This document shows positions 1-8,732 of a DNA stretch of 64,000 bases, piece after piece. The first letter of the stretch is position 1. Each line of letters starts with the position of its first letter. A program made the translations under genes and the position numbers. The DNA is from Diogma glabrata. Lineage: Eukaryota; Arthropoda; Insecta; Diptera; Cylindrotomidae. The stretch spans positions 285,344,492 to 285,408,491 of the forward strand of contig OY856186.1 in NCBI GenBank assembly GCA_963693315.1. The letters run 5' to 3'. Under the pieces are notes generated by a model. The model was given only the letters and a program-made list of their open reading frames with translations. It was not told the origin of the DNA and did no database searches.

Positions 1-525
1 TACCATTTTTCCTTAATTTTATTCATAAATTTCGTTTTCGTTTCTGTGAATTCTCATCCATAATTGGAAACAATCTTAATTGTTGAGAAACAAGGTTTTT
101 ACTTCACGACACACAGCAAATTAACTATTATTTCACTGAGACCCGCACTATACTTTTGTGATCTGAGTTTAAAATTTTCGATTAAACTGTTACTGTTGGG
201 AAATGCGTTACTAAATAATCTGTAATATCTATATTTATATTAATGAAACTCACTTTTATTTAAAACGAACTCGTAAAAGGTGGTGTTCTTATGATGTTCT
301 CTGTAGAAAAATCTACACTAGACTAACTAAAAATTACTTGAAAGTACTTTTTCTAACTATGTAACTATATAACTGAAAACATGAAGTGGGGGTCATAGAT
401 GCGTATCAAGATTTTTATGTATTTATTATCCTTAACGCACATTTTTTATACTCCTTGGGATTTTTCCTGGGATATCTTTATTGTCTTTTCTTCAGGTATT
501 TTATCAAGTCCAAACATCTTTAGAC
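1..525. other. AT-rich non-coding DNA
   Basis: No gene, exon or repeat end could be supported here. The one short open frame (from about 399) has low-complexity composition and no recognisable domain. The stretch probably belongs to the long Dscam intron that runs leftward from 13690. Confidence 0.5.
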
Positions 526-648
526 CAGTGATGGGCGAACTTTTCAAGTACGAATCCAAAACAATCTACGGTAATAAAATTTTTACATAGGCTCTTATGC
601 AGGTATGGATCCAAGTTTGGATTCGAAAACTAACTTCACCCATACCTG
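526..648. mobile_element. short hAT-type MITE
   Basis: A 123-bp element begins CAGTGATGGGCGAA and ends with the complement of CAGGTATGGGTGAA. Inside both ends is an inverted ACGAATCCAAA / GTTTGGATTCG pair. The flanks ctttagac (518-525) and ctatagat (649-656) match at 6 of 8 positions, consistent with a decayed 8-bp hAT target duplication. It has no coding capacity. The CAG-start ends and 8-bp duplication suggest hAT rather than mariner, but the ends are imperfect. Confidence 0.6.
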
Positions 649-1149
649 CTATAGATCACTTGTCATATTTCAAATAGAATAATTTTTGAGCAACATAATA
701 AATATTTCACCAATTACTGCTAACAAAAAACATCTGGAAATCCGAGAGCAAAGAGGAGATGCAAGATAAAAATTTAAATTATATGCTTTAAGGTTAATAA
801 GCAAGATCCCTCACAACTGTAAGTTTGACAATGCTGTTTTCGATTCTACAATAAATTTGTACTTATAAGTACAAAATATTAAACAATTAAATAGATTCAG
901 TCTACAGTTAATTATTACAGTTAAGTATATTATAATTAACTTTTAAAAAAGTTATTAAAAATTCGTGAAGAATGAGAAAATTTTTTGCACAAAAAAATTT
1001 TAAGTTAAGTAAATGTACTATTATGACGTCGATAATATAATATAATCAAAATAATAATTCAGTTATACCATTAATAACGAATTTATTGTTTAATGAGCAA
1101 TGTTATATACAGAATGGAGTTCAGGACATCGGATAAGATGAGTTTTTTC
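649..1149. other. AT-rich non-coding DNA
   Basis: Nothing beyond AT-rich sequence was seen up to the start of the 50-bp minisatellite. Confidence 0.5.
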
Positions 1150-1380
1150 GATCAGAAGCTGATCGTATGACTGGATCAACGGATAAAGTACTGCACGCTG
1201 ATCAGTAACTGATCAGATAGCCGGATCAACGGATAAAGTACTGCACGCTGATCAGTAACTGATCAGATAGCCGGATCCAGGGAAACGGTACTGTACGCTG
1301 ATCAGGAACTGATCAGATGGCCGGATCAAGGGAAACAGTACTGTACGCTGATCAGGAACTGATCAGATGGCCGTATTACG
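1150..1380. repeat. 50-bp minisatellite with TGATCAG motifs
   Basis: About 4.6 head-to-tail units start at 1150, 1200, 1250, 1300 and 1350, an exact 50-bp period. Each unit opens GATCAG(A/T/G)A(A/G)CTGATC, so it contains a near-palindromic TGATCAG pair, then CCGGATCAA and GTACTGYACGCT. Neighbouring units differ by only a few bases, which implies recent expansion. The array lies just upstream of the RTE-like remnant and could be its 5' region, or independent. Confidence 0.85.
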
Positions 1381-1880
1381 GAAAATCTGATCCGGATCTG
1401 ATCATAATCCGGGTTCCCTGAACTAATTTCCAGTCGGGAAGTTTACTGATTCTATTAAGCTTTTTTTGGTTTTAGAAGGTACTAAATGAGGCTTAGGGTA
1501 GCGCAATCCGAAATTCGACGTCCACGCCGTGCTGCCTGGGTAATGCTGACAGAATTAGGTTGGTGTATTGGAGACAAGCAGAGTAAAAACTGCTTAGTCA
1601 ATGACACTACATCACGGCGAATTGGCGCTCTACAACCAATGCGACTCAAGCGTCTGTTCTCCATGTCAGGGGCGGCTTGGAGCGGGCATCTGTCTTGAAT
1701 CAAGCGGCTCGCTATATAAACGTGTAAAAAAGGTTGTTTCTGGTGACCTTAATATGCAGAACGGACCCATTCACGACAATTTGGGTTGGGCCTAAGGTTA
1801 ACACCCTAACCCCGGAAAAAAACTAATATGTTAAATTTGGTTATCAGAAAAAGAAAAACAGACCCGGAAACAACAACAGA
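1381..1880 (+). other. probable 5' leader of the RTE-like retrotransposon
   Basis: This stretch is clearly less AT-rich than its surroundings and runs without an obvious break into the endonuclease frame that follows. Short frames overlap on both strands (about 1482-1795), and none has a recognisable domain. The composition shift is the only reason to attach it to the retrotransposon, so the left boundary is uncertain. Confidence 0.35.
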
Positions 1881-2624
1881 ATTTTACCTGGACGTGAAAA
1901 AGGACCAGACTACCGAATCGGAACTTGGAACGTGCGCAGCCTGAGCGCTCCTGATGCTCTTATAAGTCTAGAAACAGAGGCTGAGAGGTATAGGATGGAT
2001 ATTATTGCTCTACAAGAAATTAGACAGCCAATAATCGGAAAACAAGATTTGGATAGTCACTCTCTATACTGTAGTGGTCATCCTTCTCGAAGAGAATTTA
2101 GAACTGGCTTTCTTATTGGTGCACGCATACAAGAAGCCGTGATGAAATTCATCCCGGTTAGTGAGAGGATCTGCTACCTACGTGTACGCGGTACATATAA
2201 CAATATTTCTCTTATTGCCGTGCATGCACCAACTGAAGCTAAGACCGTCGACGAGAAGGATAATTTCTACATAGCACTGGAAGAGGTTATGAAACAAACA
2301 CCAACACGCGACTTCATTATGGTTCTTGGTGACTTTAATGGACAGGTTGGAAGAGATATCTCTTATGGAAATGTGGTGGGTCCCAACAGCTTGCATTTGA
2401 ATTCGAATGATAATGGTGAGAGAATGACTGAGTTTGCATTATCAAATAATTTGAGAATTGCCAGTACGTTCTTTCCGCATCGATCGATTCATAAGCAGAC
2501 TTGGGTCTCACCGAATGGAAATACTCGAAATCAAATTGATCACGTTCTAGTAACAACACGTTTCTTTTCGAGCGTTCTGGATGTGCGATCCTTTAGAGGT
2601 GCATACATATTAGACCGGTCGTGA
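1881..2624 (+). pseudogene. RTE-like retrotransposon, endonuclease domain
   Basis: The frame encodes an apurinic-like endonuclease (EEP fold) of a non-LTR retrotransposon, the enzyme that nicks the target DNA before reverse transcription. Motifs in order: YRIGTWNVRSL at about 1911 (the N motif), ALQEIR with the catalytic Glu, AVHAPTE, VLGDFNGQVG with catalytic Asp and Asn, and NQIDHVLV near the end. The frame is open upstream to about 1881 (PGREKGPDYRIG), so the N-terminal part is longer than a first-ATG reading would give. It stops at 2624, just after the DVRSFRGA motif, where the reverse transcriptase should follow. That domain is absent: the sequence jumps to the C-terminal tail. RTE-type 'craniofacial development protein 2-like' elements are the closest family by motif. 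Confidence 0.85.
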
Positions 2625-2626
2625 TG

Positions 2627-3052
2627 TATGGGTCACAAACGTGAACCCTTACACAAAATGACGAATCGCATTTATCTGTATTTGAGCGTAAGATCCTACG
2701 CTACATTTTGGGTCCACTAAAGACAGACGATGGAGAGTATAGAACCCGATATAACTTTGAGATCAGAGACCTTTTTGAGGGTCCTGATATAATAGGTTGT
2801 ATCCGTTCTAGTAGGATTGCTTGGTTTGGGCATGTTCTACGAGCCGATTCACAGTCTAGAATGATTAGAAAAATGTACGTTAGTACCCCAGGGAGTGGGC
2901 GACCGCGAGGAAGACCACGACTACAATGGGAGACTGACGTAATAAACGACCTTAAAAAAATCGGCTGCCATGGTAATTATGTCGCTGTTGCGAATGACCG
3001 TGGTGAATATTCAAAGCTGATCAACCTGGCAACGCTCCTACATGGAGCATGA
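2627..3052 (+). pseudogene. RTE-like retrotransposon, C-terminal RT tail
   Basis: The start reads YGSQT-stop-TLTQNDESHLSVFERKILR, the conserved block after the RT thumb, with the usual Trp codon changed to TGA at about 2642. It continues through ILGPLKTDDGEYRTRYN, RIAWFGHVLR and GRPRGRPRLQWETDV, and ends in a stop at 3052. In a complete element this tail lies several hundred residues beyond the endonuclease. Here it follows within a few bases of the endonuclease frame, so palm and fingers, including the YADD-type catalytic box, have been deleted. The element is dead. Confidence 0.85.
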
Positions 3053-4896
3053 ACGCCTTAAGTAACTTATCACCTACCAAACAAAAAAAACTTTGATGAA
3101 ATCGGTATAGCCGTTCTTGAGCAATTTAATTTCAAAGCTACCTCGGATTTGCTAAATTTCAATTTATCATGCATGTTGGGGTGCCTTTACGCTTAACCTA
3201 TGCACTTTAAAAAAATTGGAAAACAAGTCGTATTTTTATTTTGTCCATACTACTTATATGCCAAGTTTCAGGAAAATCAAAAATGGTCAAGTTTTCACAA
3301 CTCGGTCTAGAACACGTTTTCTTCTGCAAAGAAACTACTTTAAGCTTTTTGGCTAAAATAGGTGTAAACAAATAGTAATCTGTTTATATTTATTAAGTAT
3401 AGGATGCAAAGTATACAGTTGTACAACAAAAGTTTGTTAGATATTGTTCAAATATAATGAAATGAAAATTTTAAAATAACACAACCAAAAATTTCGAGCT
3501 ATAACATCAAATATGTACCTAAATATGTACTATGTAAATTGTAAGCAACATGTGCATACTTTATCGGTTGAAGACATTTTGACATATTCTAAACAAAAGT
3601 ATCTTTATTTTGGATAAATTTTGAAAAACGTTTTAACTAATTTCCTCATTTATCAAATCGTATTTTTTTAAAATTTTATTCGTTTGTCTCCATTTGTCAA
3701 TTAACTTAAAGTTCCATTTTACAAATAAAATCTTTTAATCAACTTTGAAATGTCTATAAAGTTTTATCTCGGATATATAAAAATAATAGAAAAAAGCTAC
3801 ATACCCCGAAATAAAGTTTCAAAATTTAAATATATACTTATGTATAAATTTAACTGAACTAAAACTTTTATATTTTTCATCACTTAGAATTTCAGAAACG
3901 CTTATAAAAAAAATAAAAAATAAAAATTTAATAAAAATCTTGATCAACATGACAAGATGTAATTTGGCAAAATAAAAAGTTTCCTTCTTTTTTTTTTTTC
4001 AAATTTTTTGTTTGATAAAGTTAAGAGTTTAGGGTGTGAATTTAATGTTAGGAAGTTATTTTTGTTTATAACAGCCGAAGGGTATTTCTATTTAATATTT
4101 AAATTATATAAGCAAAGGGTTTTGTATAACGATTAGCTTTAATGAAGAAAAATTTATCGAAACAAACGACAATTGTTTTTTATTACATCACACCGTAACA
4201 AAATAAAAAACAGGAAACTATTAAATTAAAAATTCAAAACACGACATCCATTTTGTTTGTGTTTATTCGTTTGACCTCGACAGAAAATCAATGTGGCCGA
4301 AGCAATTTTAACAATAAGAGGACATCTTTATAATGTGGTAGATTAGGTTTGTAAAATTTTTATTTAAATTTTCTGTAAATTTTACAATTTGTTTTTCTGT
4401 GAACAAAATAGAAATTGCTTTTTATATTACTAGTTTTTAGTAATTTAGGTTTTAGTATGCGCTATAAATTTATTACTGTTTATTTATTATGATAAACTCA
4501 TCAAGATAGCAGTTATATAATACATTTATTAAACAAAAGTGTGTATAATGAATTAAACAAAATCCAACATAGTTATCACGGTTGTTATCACAAATCAACA
4601 CTTGAACAAGTACAAAACTTGCGTATAAAAATAAACATTTTCAATTACATATAAAATATTAAGTACAAGTTCATACAACTTTTCTTAAATTTGTTCAAAT
4701 GGTTTTTTCTAATAGCTATGTAGAATATTATGAAACAAAGTTTATGAAAAAAGTCAAGTGCGTGTATCAGTGAGTAAGTAAATCTTCTTTAGACATACCA
4801 AAAAAAAAATTAGGTTCCACTTCAAAATCTGAAAATTAGTCAATTATGTATATGAAAAATAAATGTATAACTATGTTTGATATTCATAGCCTAATA
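3053..4896. other. AT-rich non-coding DNA
   Basis: No exon or coding remnant was recognised. Around 3098-3310 there is a stretch with the phrase ATCGGTATAGCCGTTCTTGAG, which resembles a motif common in insect dispersed repeats and may be the 3' tail of the RTE-like element or another old repeat. The remainder is poly-A/T rich. Confidence 0.45.
4889..4896. repeat. hAT target-site duplication, left (gcctaata)
   Basis: The 8 bases gcctaata lie immediately before the CAGG end of the hAT element and recur exactly at 7153-7160. Confidence 0.9.
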
Positions 4897-5387
4897 CAGG
4901 CATGTCAAACTTATTTCGGTATACGGGCCAAATTGTTCGAAAATTATTTTCCAAAGCCTTATGCGGGTCACATGCTCTTGGTTTTATTAAAATTTTTGAA
5001 TTTGTTAAAGAAAACAAAATAGAAATTTATATAGAAATTTAGAAATTAGAAATAGAAATTTATTAGTTCTTAAAAATATGTTTATTAATTCAGTTTTTTG
5101 CTAAATCAAAATTTGGTATTAGTTTTTGGCTTGATGTAATTTTTAATATCGATTCTAAATGTTCTGCAGTCAATCTGGCTCGCTTTGCAGTTTTAATCAT
5201 CTTCATTTGTGAAAAAATGTGTTCACATGTATACGTGCTACAAAACATGGATAATATGCGTATAACAGAACGTCGAGTTCTTTAACGGTCTGCAGATAAA
5301 TAATCGTAAAACTCTGTAATACCAATTTCCTTATATTTTTGGTTTAATAGCGTGTCGTATGGTAGTTCTATAAACACTCCGAGCAGA

Positions 5388-5765
5388 AATTTGTTAGGGT
5401 TGAAATATGACCCTGATAAGGTTTTCCCTAGTTTGATAGGGCCCTGATCATGAGTGTAACGCTTTTCCCCAATTAGACTCTGATGGGGATAGTCGGTTCG
5501 CCATATAAATCTAAATAGGGCAAAATAGGAAATAAAATAAATAAAACTAAATAGGGCACAACCGTAAGGTATTTTGTATCAGGCCCTGATCAGATTGCCC
5601 AACCAGGAGTGTAATACGAAAAACCACATCAGGAACGGATATATTCAAATAAGGTTAACCTTAAAAGGGTTTTCTAATTCAGGCCCGGAACAGGCCCACA
5701 TCAGATTGTCCTAATAGGGCTTACCATTTCTGACCCTGATCACACCCAGATTGTATTCAGACTTT
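5388..5765. mobile_element. TGATCAG/AGGGC-rich insert inside the hAT
   Basis: The segment is full of short variants of CCCTGATCA and AGGGCCCTGATCA in both orientations (for example near 5410, 5448, 5582 and 5739). It splits the hAT transposase between its C-terminal blocks. It looks like a small non-autonomous element or diverged minisatellite. Clear terminal repeats were not found. The TGATCAG words recall the array at 1150-1380, but the unit is not the same. Confidence 0.5.
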
Positions 5766-6150
5766 TCATCAATATTTTCAATGACAACAGAAATCGGAGA
5801 GCAAAAAATATTGGAACGAGACTCACAACTTTAAAAATCTGAAAACCTCAATTCAAAATCGTCTGCCAACATCAGTTGTTTTTCATATTTTTCAAATTTT
5901 GAACCCTGGATCCTTTATTAAGCAAAAAAGTCTTACAAATAGAACAATTGCATAAATTTTCTCTTTTCAATTGTACTTTCCATAAGGATATCTTTTGTTT
6001 GAATGAATTTATTTGGTCATACTACGAGGTTATAAGCATGCTTTTACACTGAACAATAATATTGAGTTGACTGAGATGGCCAGTAATGTCAACTGAGAAA
6101 GCCAAATCTTGTATCCAATCACCTTTTTAGTTCAGAGCAGTCATAATATT

Positions 6151-6561
6151 CCCTGGACCCTTGCCGATTTCATTTAATGATTATCCCATATTTTATACTC
6201 CGTGAGGCGCCTGTCCTTGACGAGTCCAAAAACTTTTGTTCTGCCATTTTCCTCGATTCGGCCGCTTTTTCGTTTGGCAAGCTCTGAAAAATGTCAATTT
6301 CGCAGGATCTTGTAAATTTGCTACCACAATTTTTTTTAACTATGGGGGTGGAAATTTGTTTTAGAACACGAAGGAAACCTTATCCGATAAAAATTTGTCT
6401 GCTATTGTCCAGTCCAACAATTGACATTTTGGTATGTTTGGGTTGAGGAAAACGGCAAACTACAAAAGTTATACAAATGTTTTCAGACTCGTCAAGGACA
6501 GGCGTCTCACGAAGTATAAAATATGTGGTAATCATTAAATGAAATCGGCGAGGAACCTGGG
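6151..6561. mobile_element. MITE with ~90-bp inverted ends (family M1)
   Basis: The left arm begins CCCTGGACCCTTGCCGATTT. The right arm, read on the other strand, begins CCCAGGTTCCTCGCCGATTT. The arms stay alignable for about 90 bp through CGCCTGTCCTTGACGAGTC. The centre has no ORF. No convincing target duplication was found. A second, more diverged member lies at 22167-22445. It is inserted in the hAT transposase. Confidence 0.8.
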
Positions 6562-7152
6562 ACTATAATCTGTAATTTAGAAAAAAATTACGATTTGAAT
6601 TAAAACTTATGATTTGAAAGGCAACTCACTTCTGTATAATATGGCAAATCTTCGTAATCACACTCCACATCTTTTACCAGTGTCATTAATGCTCGATGGT
6701 TTAATCCACGTGCTCGAATAAGTTTAACGATATTAGCAACATTTTTAAATACATTGTCAATTTTAATTACTTTTTAACATAAGACCAGTAAGGTGGATAA
6801 TGCAATGGAAGTTTTGAAAAGATCTATTATGTTGGGTTTTGACATAGTCTTTTAGTCTGCCGACGATACCACGTATAGCTGCTTTCATAAAAGGGGGTTT
6901 TCGCGAAAAGGGGAAATTGCCAAATACATCAGGCTATGCATTGGAAGATCATATTTTTTAATATTAATTATAAGTACATTTTGTATTATGAGATTATTTT
7001 TGATAAATTCATTTTTTTATGCATTTTTGAATTTTTAATTAAAACACTGTAGGTGTGGAAAAGTGTTGAGGGCCACAACAATTTATGCAGCGTGCCACAC
7101 ACTTGTAGCCACTTGCGGCCGCTGCCCGCGGGCTGCGACTTTGACATCCCTG

Positions 7153-7160
7153 GCCTAATA
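7153..7160. repeat. hAT target-site duplication, right (gcctaata)
   Basis: Exact copy of 4889-4896, directly after the right hAT end. Confidence 0.9.
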
Positions 7161-7897
7161 CATAGATTGAGTGAAGTGAAATTTTTATCCAAATTCAAAA
7201 GTAAAATGTTCCGCTTCCTCTTTCACTCTTTAGGTCCGAGGTTCGTTATGGAAAAGTTGGGAAATTATGTGTTTGTATTTCAGAGCTGGCGCACGAAAGT
7301 CTCCGAATAAATTTTCACAGCGAAATAATGTTTTGAACATTATTTCACTGTGGGATTTTGATATTAGTTTGGAGAGCTTTGAATATCACTTTATAATTTT
7401 ACTAAACTCAATCTCTATATACTGGGACTATGATGTGATTTTACTTAAAATATTTTTTAAATAAAGTTTATAGAAACGATACAAATTTTTTTTCAAAAAG
7501 TCATTTCCAAAAAGCCAAAAATGTCACGCATAGCCATTCTAATTTACACTTTCTTATTCACACTAATACTTATGAGTAACCTGTTGTTATCAGTACGACA
7601 GCATTTCCATGTGAATTGGGAATAGAGAAAAAGTGAAATAAATAAAATAAAGAAATATTTTTTAATACGAATTTGTTATTTCCCGCGACACGAAATTCTA
7701 TGTAGTTATGAAATAATTTGCAATAATTTTCGTCTCAATTCATATTTCACGATGTACCAGAATAGTATATGAAATTATTAAACAAAATACAAAGAATCCT
7801 TCACATTAAGATATTGCATTAATGAATCCTTGATATTCCTTGATTGAGATATTGTGATTTTTAACATTGATGATAAAATTCTTTAAAAAGACGATAT
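7161..7897. other. AT-rich non-coding DNA
   Basis: Two short open frames occur (7053-7310 spanning the hAT end, and 7267-7464). Neither shows a domain. No exon signal was recognised. Confidence 0.45.
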
Positions 7898-7914
7898 AAT
7901 CATAAATCTTATTT
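7898..7914. repeat. 17-bp flanking repeat of the Penelope-like element, left
   Basis: AATCATAAATCTTATTT here recurs exactly at 11334-11350. Its last four bases coincide with the start of the inverted arm (7911). Confidence 0.8.
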
Positions 7915-8732
7915 ATTTTATTTTTTACACTAATCAGTCTTTTACATTATTTTTTTATTATTATTAAATTAATAAAAAACAATATTTCGGCACATTGCCA
8001 TTCTCAAGCTAAACAAAAATTAAATACAAATATTATAAAAATTGACACAAAAATTGAAAAAACTTAAATGAATTGAAAAAATTATATAAACAAAAAGACT
8101 AGGAAAATAAAAAACTTTCTTAAAAGCTACGTTGGCTTTTTTGAAAAATTTTTTTTCAAGTTTAACAGGTGTTTGTATTCGTTATGTAGAAACTTGGTAT
8201 CTAGTTGTGCATTACATGCCATCGGTAGTTTTAATTGGATATGTGCAGCCTCAAGAATATTTCTTTTTTTAAACTTCTCTTCTATATCTAAAATTTTAGT
8301 GTTTTCAAATTCAAAAATATGTTCATCATTTACACTATGTTTTGCTAATGCGGTCAAATCGCTTTTATTTCGAACATCCCTTTTGTGTTGAAGAATACGA
8401 TGTTTTAGTTGTTGTTTTGTTTGTCCTATATATACTGTTTTTTTGCACTTGCACGGTATTTCGTATATCAGATTCGTTTTTTCGAATTTATTTATTTTAT
8501 CTTTAGTTTTGGAAAATAAGCTGTTATAAAGGGTGTTTGGTATTTTATTAGCGATTTTTGAATTTTTTGTGTGTTGTTTAATTATTTTCATGCATTTATC
8601 TGTTAACTTAGGTATATATGTTACAGACCCAATTAACGGAGCTTGAACATTTTGGCTGGAACTAGGATTTTGCTGTTGTAAAGTGATATTTTGCGGGATG
8701 ATAATTTGTATGTTATTATTTCTAATGGATGT
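7911..8732 (-). repeat. left inverted arm of the Penelope-like element
   Basis: This is the reverse complement of 10479-11300: positions pair so that coordinates sum to 19211, with no indel. Several blocks checked by eye are identical base for base, and the encoded peptide is identical. The arm therefore carries, backwards, the 3' part of the same element (linker, GIY-YIG domain and 3' UTR). Penelope-like elements commonly have such a 5'-truncated, inverted or direct copy at the 5' end (pseudo-LTR). Confidence 0.93.
8127..8732 (-). pseudogene. inverted partial copy of PLE GIY-YIG region
   Basis: This minus-strand frame within the left arm repeats the last ~202 residues of the main PLE protein, from the TSIRNNNIQI linker through the GIY-YIG domain to the stop. 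It extends a few residues upstream beyond the arm (to 8759) in unrelated sequence. It has no reverse transcriptase and is a by-product of element structure, but it is an intact open frame for an isolated endonuclease domain. Confidence 0.85.

Larger units (their letters stand above)
5085..6776 (-). pseudogene. hAT transposase, four broken segments
   Basis: Read on the minus strand from 6776: (1) 6776-6628, with VANIVKLIRARGLNHRALM and DYEDLPYYTEV, the conserved block before the catalytic core. (2) About 6105-5930, with DWIQDLAFSVDITGHLSQLN and, after an in-frame stop, a QINSFKQKISLWKVQ-like stretch. (3) About 5390-5275, with ELPYDTLLNQKYKEIGITEF and a stop. (4) About 5251-5103, with TYTCEHIFSQMKMIKTAKRA followed by RLTAEHLESILKI, the hAT C-terminal dimerisation region. 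Order and spacing match a hAT transposase of the GTF2I-repeat-protein type once the two inserts are ignored. The N-terminal BED-finger part is not recognisable. Confidence 0.8.
4897..7152 (-). mobile_element. hAT DNA transposon, decayed and nested
   Basis: The element begins CAGGCATGTCAAAC and ends with the complement of CAGGGATGTCAAAG, inverted terminal repeats of hAT type. The 8-bp flanks are identical (gcctaata on both sides), the hAT signature. Within the 2256 bp, minus-strand fragments of a transposase occur in the correct order (6776 down to 5085). They are interrupted by a TGATCAG-rich insert (about 5388-5765) and by a MITE (6151-6561). The transposase resembles the GTF2IRD2/ZBED5-like branch. 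Several stops and frame breaks show that it is non-functional, although the intact target duplication implies the ends were never rearranged. Confidence 0.9.
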
